Source of the DNA: Hirudo medicinalis
Lineage: Eukaryota > Annelida > Clitellata > Hirudinida > Hirudinidae
Assembly (NCBI GenBank): GCA_011800805.1
Contig: MPNW01000165.1
Coordinates: 32,674-96,673, forward strand
Reading direction: 5' to 3'
DNA length: 64,000 bases
Shown: positions 48,969 to 61,523 of the stretch, piece by piece
Position numbering within the stretch: position 1 is the stretch's first letter
Layout: each line of letters starts with the position of its first letter
The notes under the pieces: generated by a model
The model's input: only the letters and a program-made list of their open reading frames with translations
Database searches by the model: none
What the model was told of the DNA's origin: nothing
Position numbers and translations under genes: made by a program

Positions 48969-50051
48969 TGATGGTGATGACAAATGGTTATGGTGAGTTG
49001 GCTGAAAATTATTGTAATGACTGACCGTGGTGATTAAGTTTGACTAACAAAAAAGATCTCACTTAGATAGTTAAGATTTTCCTAAACATTAACAACAACA
49101 AAAGTGAACAAAGGCCCAGCATCCAGAGAATGAGAAATTCATGGAATTAACGAGTTATTTTGGTCAACCAAGAAATTACTGAATCATCCCATATTCAGAA
49201 TTTACGCTTACTACATGGAGACTTAATCGTACGTTTTAGCAATCAAACAGCAAATTATGCAAATGCATTAGTACAAACAGCTGTGCATGTAATTCATCTT
49301 TAGAATATTCATAACATCTACCTCTACCTCAGACTGTAATTGTCCTTGTTTTGGAACATGTGGAGTGGGAATGATGCAATAGAAGCACTTCTTAAGAATG
49401 GAAAGTTTCTTGAAAGGAAAAGAATCAGCACAAACTGAACTAAATCATTGAAGCATGTTGTTGTTGTTTTTGGTGGTAAATTGAAGAAGGGAAAGAGGAT
49501 AATTTACTGAATAAATTAATGAATAAATGTGAACAAAAGTAAGGGAGGAGAAAACTGTTGACAGATGCTTGGAAAGCACATTAAATGAAGAGTAACTGGC
49601 TGAAACGAGTTAAGTGTCCGCAATAAAACCTAAGTGAAGCTTAACGAGCCTAACTGTATTTATTTCCAGGAGCACACACAGATAGGGGACCAAAACAGGA
49701 GACCAAGATAGGAGACCAAGGTCGATCTTGGATGGGAAGGGTGAGGCAGATAAAAACGAAGCAATAACATGGACTCAAATAAGGAGAACAATCCGTTACA
49801 TTATCTTCCTATTTTTAGAGCATCAGTTCGAAGTCCATATATGGAAGGAAAACATCGCACCTGCAATCCATTCCAGCAGGACATTCATCCACATCAGTCC
49901 TCGACTAATCACGTTACAAACGCTAAATGCTATGACTCATCAAATCTATTGTAAAAATTGTATAACATTCTTATGGTTGTTTCTCATCAATTGTTAACAA
50001 TGATTAAGTTATTGTAATGTTGACTTTCATTGTTGGAGATAATATTGGCGC

Positions 50052-50230
50052 GCAAGTCAACTTAGAGGGTTGCGTTCCTGAAAGTGACGCTAAAAAGCAG
50101 TAGTCATCTGTCATATGTCGTCATCTGTCGTCAAACCAACTTGCCTTACCAACGTCTCAGGGGATAGGCGCGATGCAAATGGTCCCGATGAATACATTTA
50201 AGGCGCTATATAAATGCACTTATTGCTGTA
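50052..50230 (+). mobile_element. SINE-like copy
   Basis: Starts AGAGGGTTGCGTTCCTG, like the head at 1058, and ends AGGCGCTATATAAATGCACT, like the tails at 1148 and 1385. The middle is rearranged by an internal CATCTGTC duplication. Confidence 0.6.
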
Positions 50231-53200
50231 CGTTGTTATTGATATTTCAGCTTTGATTTTATTGTGACTACCTCAATTAGAAACCGGCATAAAAAATGTT
50301 AAATAAATGGATGAATACTTGCACCCGACCTGCTCTGATTATTTCAATGGTAATTAACTGCTGATATATTATTATTATTATCACTACTATATTAACATTC
50401 TTTAGATAGTGTATAATCATTTAATGAGTTACTGATTTGAGGAAACATTATAGTGTATTACTAACGGCTATGATAACAACAACATCAACAACAATAACGA
50501 CAGCAAAGACAATGTCTCAAAGCGCCATCCAGGTGTGACGTAATAAAATCACGCGCAAGAAGACAAGCGCACAATAATGCACGTGATCGATAGACTAATG
50601 TGTAGCAAAGACAAAGAAGTCTGAATGTAGCATAAAAATATGTTTCTTCCAAAATGTTTATAAAAAGTGCGCAGATGTCTTAAAAGAGGCGAAGCAAATT
50701 GCGATTTTATTTCGAAATGCGTTCCAAAAGTTTCGACGGCATTGTTGACGTCGGAGTCGCTGACAGGTGGTCTCCAAATACATTTCCGTAAAGATAATAT
50801 TAAGTTTACCTGTTCTCACCTTGGATCAGCCTGACCTAATGCTTAATTCAACGTCGTGCTTCGACAACTGCAACCAGGCAAGTAACGCTTCTAATTAAGG
50901 AATATTCAAGTGCTTTCACTGAAAGCACGAGATACATCATTGTATCAAAGGAAAAAAGAGAAAGTGATTGAGTTGACAAGAAGATGAAAGCCAGAGATGC
51001 AAATATGAAATGACGAAAATGTGTCCCTCTTTGTCGTGGGACGGGAAAATGGAGAGTGCTTAAATTACTATGAATATTTATGAGGGCATTTGAGCGCTGA
51101 GATGTGATCCTTTACAAAATTGATCGATTCTGCAAATCGCGAAAATTTTGAAAATATTACTCATTTGTGTGAAGATTATGTGTCTATCAGAAAGTTCTAT
51201 GGAAAGTACCACGTGAATGAAATTGAATGACTGACGTAATTTTTGCCAGCACTCGTTTGTGCTAGTTATTCCAATTTGAATTTTCCGATAATTTTGATCG
51301 ACCAATCACAGGTTGAGCACCAGCTGAACAGTTTTTTTTTATATGATTAATATTCTATTTCCAGCAGCTACGCCTTCTGTTTGATCATCGGGTTCAAAAG
51401 CGACTCCGCCTCAATTTAAATGAGATTCGAACCCCGCCTAAACAATGTTTATTCATCAGGCCATACTAATTATTCTTGATGCAGCCCTTTCGTTGTATTG
51501 AATTGGAACTCTAAGCTGGACAATCGTTGAGAACATGAGAGAATTGTGCATGAGTGCATTGAATAATATAATTTAATACGTCGGCTCTGACTAAGAGCTC
51601 AGTGGAAAATTGGATAGGGAAGTCCTAGAAAATCCAATTAATTTCTGAGAATGATTTCCTTTTTTTCAGAGATGTTAAAGGATTAATCTAATTATAGTTA
51701 TATCGACGTTACTTCGTCTCTCTTCAAATTCCCTGACGGCCTTTAAATGGTGATAAACGCAAGAAGAAGAGATAAACAAATAAAAAATGAGGCTAAAAAC
51801 ATCTGCAAGTGAAAGTCAAAAACATCCCCAAAAGGAGAGACCTTTCGTGAAAGTGTTTCCGAATCTTTCACCATCAAAGATCGCCATGGCATGGCAACCA
51901 TGGAGAAGATGAACATCTGTTGAGCATCGCCACGTGATTGCACTGCGTAGTAGAAGGAAGGAAAAACCACCAGTACTACTACTAATGACCGACATTATGT
52001 TAACTGTGTGTCGAGTTTCATCATCCTTCTGATAACAACATCGTTATCATAATCGACACTGCTCTCTTAAGCTAAGGCAAGCCCCTCCACAGATTTGTGA
52101 TTAAGATGTGGTCAAATAGAAATAACTCTAACGACTACAATCAACTGGAGAAAAATAATAAATTCAAACTAATAATTATCAAGACATATTTCAAATTGCA
52201 AGCGCCTAAATATTGAAAGATTCCATAAAAAACTATTTTAACAATTATTTCAAACGCAGTCGAATTGTTCGGACTTCAAGCATTTAGCAACATTACGTAA
52301 CTTCCAAACGGAATAACAACCATTAAATAGTAAACAAAACAATATAAGGTAATTATTTCACATAAAATTATTATTACCAAAACTGAATGTAGGCTTTCGA
52401 GACCCCACAATAACCACGCTGATTGTGATGGTTCACACAGACATTAGTCTACTTAAACCACTATTAATTAATATTATGTATGTTATGTTATGATTTTAGA
52501 CTATTTAACTGATAATATTATTTGATGTTACTATTATTATTTGACTTTATGTCATAATATTTATAATACCGGTTTATGCGACTTAATGAGTTGTTTACGG
52601 GATCAAGAACTATGACAAGAAAAACAAGTTTATCTGGAATGGTGAAAGTTGATTTTTCTTTCTTCTTCTGAATCTCGCAAACAACACCAACTTCGAATCA
52701 CTGATTCATGGAAATGTTTCACTTTTGTGAAGGCCTTATTTATGACTTAAGCTAACTTTAGATAAAACAATGTAGTCAAAATACTTCAATAGCAGAGCAT
52801 ACATCTCACTAATGATATTCTGCAGTATGCCGTAAACAGGAGGCTTTGTCTGAGGGAGCTGATCAATATTCATGAGCAACCTAATTTCTGACGAATGAGC
52901 ATCGCGAAAGGCACGGATTGACCTGATAAAAACAACAGCTGATCGACAAAACAGCTGATCGGCATAGCAGGGCACGTGCAGCACTGATGGTATCCCGAAG
53001 CGACCAATGACGGAGGCTTTCTTGTTTACCAACATTGCTTATTATTTATAAATTATCATAATTTATTTAAATTACCAACTTTTAAAACGCCCGTTGGAAG
53101 TTTCCTATAAAAACAAGTCACAAGCACACCTATTGTCGAAGTTGAGTGGCTTGCACTTTACTTCGTCCACCCTTGGAATGTCACAACAAATCATTAGTAC

Positions 53201-55189
53201 TTTTTAGCCACATTCATTTCTTAATAAACTGATATTCTTTAAGTTACTATTTGGAGTCGATGCATCTGGCCTATGCTTCCCAATAAATAAATATGGTTGA
53301 TTAATTGGATGCATAATTCTTTCTTTGTCAGAAGAATATCATAAAGAATTTTAAAGAATTTCTACATTATATTATCCAACATTGTTGATAAAACTTGGCC
53401 ACGTAAGTAATTAATAAATTAACCGCAGAGCTTCCAAACAATGACTCCCGTCGATGCGTAACAGTTGTCAACAACAATTCTAATGAAAAAAGGAAATCAC
53501 TTACAGACAACAACAATGGGCACTGAAAGCTTATGAAAGGTTCTGATAATGATTGGTGATATCAGACTCATTTAAATAATGAAGCCATCCAGATGATCAA
53601 TAAAAACAAAAACAGCATTGCTATAAAGAAACGAACAGATGATGTAAGAAATGATGTGAAATAATGAAATGTGAAAATTGGTCCCATAGTTAAAAAAGTA
53701 AATGATCTTAATACAAATGCTAGTGATTGAGCTTGTAGAATTTCAAAGAAGTTATCTGGTCTAAGTGTTAGTGATTTTACTTTTCACAGTGGAGAATAGA
53801 AAGATGGACATTAATGCAAAATGTTTTGTTTGTGTTTCAATTCTTAATAAAGTAAAAATAAATAAAAGGTTATGTTTTCTGTGAATTATGCTTGGGATGT
53901 CAGTTCAAAGAAATATTTACAATATTGATTGGGTTTAAGAATCTGTGAACTACTTTACTTGATGTTGCTGTGTAACTCACACACTGATAGGATCTTGGCT
54001 CAGAACCACTGCAGACCTCATATCAAGTATGATGTAAATTGAGAATTTGTCTGGTTCATTGTTAGGGACTGATGATTCAAATGATGCACTGCAGTGAAAT
54101 GTAAAAATAGAGTGACAACAACAATGAGACTTAATAACTGTGAGTTAGTATGCTCCTTTGTCTCAAGACAAAGAGGATTACGATAAATTTAACAAAGATT
54201 AAAAACCGAGCAGGAAAGAGATTTCAAAGCAGGATTTCAAAGAAGTTAACAGGAAACTGTGAGACCAATCCCTGAAAATTTAAACATAAAAATTCCAAGA
54301 AATAATAAATGTTGTTGTTGCTTAACACATGACAATACAAAATATTTTAATAAAAATAATGAAATGACTTGTGAACATAAAAATTTTGGTTAGTGAAACA
54401 ATTCAATGTGAGTCAGAATCAACAAAATCTGGCATCTGATGAAATTTACCTTAACCATATTAGATAGTTATAATATACAAATCTACTGCTTTAGCTCAAT
54501 GATTATATCTTACTTAACTCAAAAAAAAACAAACGTGAGTGCCTTCATAAAGCATTCAAAGTGTGAATCAGCTAAAGCCAACTTACAAATTGATTAAGAA
54601 ACAACATTAACTCTAGAATTATTGCATTTACCAAGAATGATTAACAACTACTTTAAAAACTAGCTTGACTATCATTACATCATGACTAAATACCTCCTTT
54701 ATAGTATTATTCCATCAATTTATTATTTAGTTTGCAATGCCTAAATTGAATTCATTGTAACATCAGAAATTTTTAAAAATATCCTCTTCGTCGGACAATA
54801 ACAAATGCCATTTACCTCTAAAGTTTCCAATGTTAATCCCAATCAATAACAAAGTGACAACAATTATCTAGCCTCAGAAAAAGTCTGAAGGTCAATTATA
54901 TATATGTTAAAAGGCGAAACCCTTATTGAAAGCATTATGGAAAACAACTGGAACAGACCTCCGTCAGGTTTCATTTCTGACTTTTCACCAAACGATACGA
55001 TTCTAAAACGTCAGCATCTGCAAGTTTATAAAAGCGCGACCTAGACCAACGGCGACAACAAATCGTCTCTGACTCTCTCATACTGTTGAGAAGCGCTGCC
55101 GAATCGCAACGACCGAATCTCTCAACTAAATATGATATCAACCTGGATGCCCACATTCATATGTTGTTAGAAGAATAACACGGCAATCG

Positions 55190-55300
55190 TGCCACGTGAT
55201 CCAAATCTAGTCGCTCATTGGCTGTTTAATTTAGCTACACGTGACTTCAAGGAGCTCTTGCCATTGGTCGGGAGCTCTTCGTTGGTTTACGCCCAATGTT
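55190..55300. promoter_or_regulatory. Promoter-like cluster of CACGTG and CCAAT boxes
   Basis: Two E-boxes CACGTG (55193-55198, 55238-55243) and three CCAAT/ATTGG pentamers (55217-55221, 55263-55267, 55293-55297) fall within 110 bases of less AT-rich sequence. It lies between the divergent Atos and amidohydrolase genes and could drive a 5' exon of either one. Confidence 0.4.
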
Positions 55301-56320
55301 TGTCGTTCACAGGTTGGTCTAAAAATAAACATGCAAATTTTATTATAATTATAATAAATTAAAACATTTAAACGCTCTCTTTAATAATCAACACGTTGTT
55401 CTCAACGTCAAGTATATGATTAGCAGGTAATTTATATATTTACTTTCAATTAATATTTTTACATTTAGTCCATGTATATGATGACCGTGTGAGAGTGTAC
55501 GTAATACTTAAAGGGTAAGCACGTGTAACAGTGGTAAAGTAAACAAATGCTGGCTCGACCTCTTGAACTTTGATTTGTAATAAATTTGGAATTATTTTAA
55601 ACTAATTTTTGTTTGGACTTAGATGGTATATTCTGTATGCACCGGGTTGGTTTAGATATTATCCCAAAATGTTTTCGATTTTACTTCGAATCTCATGGAA
55701 AACGACTTCATCTGGAAGTAGAAAGGTTCAAGGCTTTTGAAATTAGAAGGTGGTTTAATTACTATTTCATGGCAAGACATGGCATAGAGATTTTTAGCTT
55801 GTCATCTCAATAAACAGACTAACAACTTTCTTTCCAAACGATATCTTTTCCCTTTTTTTTTTTATAATGCATGCTGAGTTATTAATATCACTCTTGAAGA
55901 GGTTCTTTGAAGTTTATCTTTCTTTGAAAGTCATGTCTGTGCTATAATTTAAAAATCGTAGAGCCATAGTATTATTGACCCCATTTTGGAGTTACTTTTC
56001 CAGTAATATTTTAATTGCGAAATTGCATGAAATTAATTTCGTAAAGGGGCAAATACTTGTACACGTACGACCTCTTAAAGCCAGACTGTTCTCATTAGAT
56101 GATCTTTGACCCGGGTCGTTATCATTTCTGGGAACAAAACTCAGAGATCTCATTTCGCCATTGTTTTAGGTTTAAGACCAATTTACGATAAAGACACTTT
56201 AAAAGCGGGTTTCTTTTTTGCAATAGGTAAATTTCATCCACAGATTATGTCCATTATTTCTTTGCTTTGATGAGCTGCACTTATTAAAAGTTATTTTTCA
56301 GATTGTTACATCAAAGAAAA

Positions 56321-59300
56321 ATGTCTGAAGATTTCTGCCTCATCTACAATGCCAAAATCTATTCCTCAGGCCATCCCTTCAATTCTTGGATGGTTTTTAA
56401 CAAGGCATCTGGAATGATTGATTCTGTTGGAGTGGAAGATGCTCCTCTTTCGAGTTTTCCAACAGGAAAGAAGATGGATTATCATGTGGGTGGTTTATTG
56501 GTTAATTTTTTATGAGTTTTTGTTTTCAGAATATTATTATTGGGCCTAGCTTAGAGATTGAGCATATTGACATGCTGGATTTTAGAGCAAAAAGATCAAA
56601 GTTTTGGTGATGCCACTATCTGGCTACATTCATTACATATATTTGGATATAATATTTATAATAGATTGTAATTATTAATAAAGTAATTATGACACATTAT
56701 TATCTAGATTATAATTTGCATATTTAGGGTCGACTTATCCTCCTGGTCTCCATGACAGCCACCTTCACATGGAAATGTATGGGAAAAAGCTCACAGAAAT
56801 TGATCTGAAAGACTGTCGCTCCTTTGAAAGTTTCCAGAAGGCCATCTTGGATTACAAATTGAACAACCCCGATAAGAAATGGATCATTGGTGCTGGATGG
56901 GAGCAGGATCTTCTGGGAAGGTTTCCAAGCTCCGAGGACATCGATGAAGTTTGTCCAGACGTGCCTGTCCTTTTGCTCAGAACCTGCTACCATATCGGAG
57001 TGGTTAATCAAAAGGCACTTGATATTGGAGGTATTTATTTTTGAACGATGAGGTTTTTGTTAAGTAAAATTAAAAATTAAATACATTATAAGGGTTGTTT
57101 TTAATAACTTTTATAAAATCTGCTGCATTATTATTAATCATTATAACTATTACATTGTTATATAGTTACTACTACTTATGCACAAATGTATAGGATTCAA
57201 TGAGACAACAGAAATAGCTGGATCTGAACTTGTAAGGTACCCTCCTGACCACCTGACAAAACCTAACAAGCCAACGGGGCTGCTCAAGGAGATCCCTCTT
57301 ATATTAGAACTTTACAAGCACATACCTCCCCAGTCTTTTGAGGAAAGACTTCAAAACCTCAAAGTGGCTCTTAATGATCTCCTCAAAAATGGCATCACCA
57401 GTGCTCATCCGTGCGAGAAAGACAACTGGTCTGAATTCTGTCACCTGGCTGAGAATGACCAACTACCTCTCAGAATATTTTATTCTGGCTTTGCCACCTC
57501 CGTCGGCCAAAAAGGCGCCTTTCCAGAAAGTTCTGACGATTGCCGAGAGCCCATGCTGTTCGCCAGTAGAGTCAAGTTCATCGTTGATGGAGCCCTGGGA
57601 CCTTTGACAGCTGCCATTAGTTTGCCTTACAAATGCCATCCTCAGACCTGCTCTCAGGAAAGTGGATGCGGTATGCTTATTTACAATCACGTGAGTCACA
57701 AATCAAGTTAAGCAAATAAGAGATATCTAATTATAAAAGAAAAAGATTTGACTAAATTGTATGTACCCCAAACATTCAAAGTTTTTATAATTATTTTTAA
57801 TCTATTTTCTTTTCCATCAACATTTTTTTTACATTAATTTTAAGTTTTTCCCAACTCAAGTCTTTGCATTAAAATCTCAGAGTGACTTACAAAAGAAAGT
57901 CAAAGAGGCGGTCGATGACGGATACCGCATCGAAGCACATGTCATCGGCGACAGAGCAGCAGAACTTGTCCTTGATGTTCTTGATGAGATTAACCTTGAC
58001 CCCTCCAAAAGACCTATTTTTGTCCATTGTCAAGTACTTTTTTAGTTTGTTTGACATTTTAATATTTTTTTAGATCTGACAACTATTGTTTTTGACAACA
58101 TATATATAATTACTATTATTTTAATAAAAGAGAATAATAATTATTATAATTTTAATAAAGAAGCATCTTATTTTCTTTTCTGTTTGAAAGTCTTTGTTAT
58201 GATCTGACCAACATCTTTCAAAATAATTACGAATTTATCTAATAAAGTAACATTGAGATTAAGAATAACTAATAACTCCATTGTAATTATTACAAAATAT
58301 TGCAACCAATTATTTCCATCAGATCTTGAGGGATGAACTGATCGAGAGGATGAAAAAAAGAGGTGTGATCGCAAACATACAGCCACAATTTGTGAACACT
58401 GACGCACGATGGATCACAGACAACCTACCTGCCTCTCTCATGTCCTTTGCTTATCCATGGAAAACACTGATTGATCGAGGTGAATGTTTTTTTCTTAATG
58501 GACTTACACTATTTATTTTGAAATAGTATTGCATAATTGTATTGTTATATTTATATACATATATTATCTTTAAAATTTGTTACACATTGTTTTTATTGCA
58601 AATATTGAAACTAATTTTGCAGAGCAATAAAATGTAATTCACCAATTTACTGGTGATTCAATCTATGGGTCTCCATTTTAAAATGGAAATTCACTTTCTA
58701 AATGACAGAAATTATTTATTCATAAGTTACAACATCTAAAAGCAAATGATAATTTAACAGCTTAAATAGTAAATGATTTAAATTATAATGATATTGATTC
58801 CATGTTTGATTTATATGAGTTAATTTGCTTAAATTAATGATGTAGTGAGTTTCAGCTAATTACTTTGAAAACCTAACATAACGCATTTAAGGAATTCCTT
58901 GTGCTGGGGGATCCGATGCTCCTGTTGAACCCCCTCTGACTCTGACTGGAATATTTGATGCTGTCTTCAGACTTTGTGAATCAAGAGATGTCAATGCATC
59001 CCCTATATTTAGGTTGTTTCAACTACCACCAATTAAATGATAACTTTTATTCCAATAATGTCTAAATAACTTTAGATTTAACCACTATTTATTAACCAGA
59101 CATGTAATATAAATATTCTAATGTATTTATATTTATGAATAACTATTTTGAATTGAATTTAATTTATTAATTATTTCATAAACTAACCACAGTTCTCTGT
59201 AGAACAATAAAACAGAATAAAAGCAAATGTTTCGGTCATTTAATGTTAATCTATTCCAAATGTTAAAGTGATAATTTGCATAATTTTTATTAACAATAAT

Positions 59301-59564
59301 TGTTATTTTAATGCAATTACTTTAATAAGCTACTGATCCTGCAGACCAGAAGAAAGGATGAGTATTGAAGAAGCAGTTGACATTTACACAAAGGGTGGTG
59401 CCTATACAGCCTTGAGGGAGAATGACCTTGGCGAGCTTAAGCCGGGATATTTGGCCGACTTCACTGTCATCGACAGAGACATTTTTATTGATCCCAAACA
59501 AGCCTTGCATGCCAAGGTATTGGAAACTTGGGTCAATGGTATTAGGAGATGGATTCACTCTTGA
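56321..59564 (+). CDS. YtcJ-type metal-dependent amidohydrolase, 7 exons
   Basis: Member of the amidohydrolase_3 (YtcJ/LAF3-like) branch of metal-dependent hydrolases; the substrate is unknown for this group. Exons 56321-about 56492, 56728-57030, 57194-57690, 57881-58033, 58323-58479, 58892-59012 and 59345-59564 join to about 540 residues, the usual length. Seen: N-terminal small beta-domain (IYNAKIYSSGHPFNSW), metal-binding HxH in GLHDSHLHME (about residues 64-73), KWIIGAGWEQD, VKFIVDGALG, AHVIGDRAAE, IFVHCQ, IQPQFV and GSDAPVEPP with the metal-site Asp, then LKPGYLADFTVIDRD closing the small domain. All expected active-site signatures are intact. No signal peptide: probably cytosolic. Donor 1 is ambiguous: 56486 is a better site but breaks phase, while 56490 or 56493 keeps it. 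The stop codon is followed after 9 bases by a Tigger-derived element. Confidence 0.88.
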
Positions 59565-59721
59565 ATACAAGTACAGTGCAGGGCCGTTAAGCCGCAGTGA
59601 TTGGGGTCCAAACTGCTTGACAAAACCTAAACCACAGCTTAAATTTGTATTGATAATGCATATTTGACATGTAAACGAAATCACACATAAATTATAAGCG
59701 CTTTTATTACATCGACAATGT

Positions 59722-59727
59722 AATAAA
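59722..59727 (+). terminator. Candidate polyadenylation signal supplied by the transposon
   Basis: First AATAAA downstream of the amidohydrolase stop codon (158 bases), located within the Tigger-derived element. Confidence 0.4.
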
Positions 59728-59759
59728 CATTTTAATACATTTTTCTTGCAATACAAACT

Positions 59760-59915
59760 TTATTTTCTAGAAAAATATGAAGTGATATCAGCTTGCTTTG
59801 AAGCTCTCATCTTGGCATCTCTTATGAGAGACTTCAACTGCAGTGTCTTTACTTTGTCCCCCACGCACTCATAGTATTCTAAGGCAACTTCCAGTCCTTT
59901 AACTGCATCATCAGC
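59760..59915 (-). pseudogene. Tigger/jerky-type transposase C-terminal fragment
   Basis: Fifty-one codons plus stop read ADDAVKGLEVALEYYECVGD, then KTLQLKSLIRDAKMRASKQA and DITSYFSRK. This matches the tail of pogo/Tigger transposases, in which a conserved helical segment is followed by a KQTxITxFF-like end. A stop codon sits directly upstream in the same frame, and no DDE or CENP-B-type DNA-binding region remains. It is inside the element bounded by the inverted repeats. Confidence 0.65.
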
Positions 59916-60135
59916 AGTTTATTTAGATCTCAAGAAGATTAATTACTAAACATTTCAACTGGCATGTAATTTTTTAATAACAATGTAGTTCATTATATGT
60001 TTATTTTTTGGTTTTATCGACTATGCCTCATTTATAACCGAATTGCGACATTTTTTGTCGACGAGTGGGTAAAAATTGCGATCCAAGGTTTTTCCGCGGC
60101 TTAAACGAATTCGAATTAAACGGCCCTGTACTGTA

Positions 60136-61523
60136 ATTATCCTCATTAATCAAAATTTGACCAGTTTTATTAGTACCAATAAAAGCTTTAGCAATATCAC
60201 TTATGGTCATCATTTTAAGGTCTGATCTAACTTAAAATTCTTTACAGAAATTTTTTTTTCTTTCCAACAAATTCTCTCTTGTTTGAGGTATTGTTTTCCG
60301 AAGCTGTTACTTAAATTATCAATTATATGACACAATTATGCAAGAATATGTTTAAGTACCGTCTCGATCAACAATCCTATTAACAAAAAATAATTTAATT
60401 GTAGGACCTGCCTTGCAATTCTTAATAAGCATGTACGTGTGGCAAAGTTGTAAAGGATTAAGCATTTAAACCTATGTTTTACAAATCACCTCAACGTGGT
60501 TTTATAATTTGTTATGGACTAATGAACCACGTCCCCCCCCCCCCAAAAAAAAGCTCCGTTAAGATCTTCATAATTCAATGAGGCATGTGTATGACAGATA
60601 TAACAATTAATTTTAAGAGGTTAATGCTGTATTTTGACAAGATGAGATCAAAAAGGAAAAGTTATTTCATCAAATACAAGAAAGAAATCGTGGAAGAATC
60701 ACGGGGCAAGAATATTACCCCTTTTCTGTAAAGAGAAGTTGGATGTCCGAATGAGATCTAGAGGTCCGCTGGATTCAATCAGCACTCACCCTGCTAAAGA
60801 CACAAAAAACTTCCTTGCAGAGAGAAAAATAGATAAATAATAATTCCCACAGAAATGACTATTTATTTATATAAGATGAAACACAGAAATGACTGCTTAT
60901 TAACTGAAGTTAATAAGAGAATAACTTATATATATATATTTAATCTGGATTCATTTGTGTAATAATAACTTAACATAACATTAATTTATAGTGATTTAAG
61001 AAGTCTAATGATTACGTGATAAACCCCTCTAATGCGTAATAGAAAAACGTTTCATGACAATTCATAAAATATTAGAGCGCAGACTGTCCTAACGTAAAAT
61101 CAATAACTGTACAAATAAGGAGTTGTGGCCCTTAACAGCTTGTTCGACTTTGTACTTGATACATTTCGTCGGTAGCTTAATAATAAAAAGAAGTGCATTA
61201 AAATAAATAGAATGTTTTATAACATCAATTTAAATAACCAAATCAGCGCAGCTATTTATCTATCGATAATTAAGTTAACAAATTTGCCCTCAACGACCTA
61301 GTCACAAGCTGACATAATATGTTTGTTTACAAAATAATGCCGTAGTCGCTGTCTTTGTTCAAAATGTAACATAAATCCCTTTACACCTTAGGAAAGTATT
61401 TAGTAAAATGAAATATTATTTAGGAAATACGTCCTTAATATCATGTGATTGCACTCATGCGAGCTCCATCCTTCACATCAGTCAAACAAGGTTGATTATA
61501 TAAGCTATTTGGGACTGCTCACG
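60136..61523. other. Intergenic region
   Basis: Between the transposon and the phosphodiesterase gene. It contains a C10 homopolymer (about 60533-60543) and should hold the phosphodiesterase promoter. No gene, RNA or further repeat recognised. Confidence 0.5.

Larger units (their letters stand above)
47837..56320. other. 8.5-kb gene-poor intergenic region
   Basis: No complete protein-coding gene was recognised between the Atos and amidohydrolase start codons. It contains diverged SINE-like copies, a (TAA)n block, a promoter-like motif cluster near 55.2 kb and two weak open frames on the minus strand (52736-53035 and 54971-55156), described elsewhere. It should also hold 5' UTR exons of both flanking genes. 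Confidence 0.6.
59574..60133 (-). mobile_element. pogo/Tigger-derived transposon, internally deleted
   Basis: A 560-base element flanked by TA on both sides (59572-59573, 60134-60135), the target duplication of Tc1/mariner-pogo elements. Its ends are inverted repeats: CAGTGCAGGGCCGTTAAGCC on the left, and CAGTACAGGGCCGTTTAA then CGTTTAAGCCGCGG read inward on the right. The left copy lacks the TAATTCGAATTC stretch. A C-terminal transposase piece lies inside on the minus strand. The catalytic region is absent, so it is a non-autonomous deletion product. Confidence 0.75.

Noticed and set aside
59322..59756. 144-residue minus-strand open frame
   Set aside because: Antisense to the last amidohydrolase exon and part of the Tigger element; not related to transposase frame.
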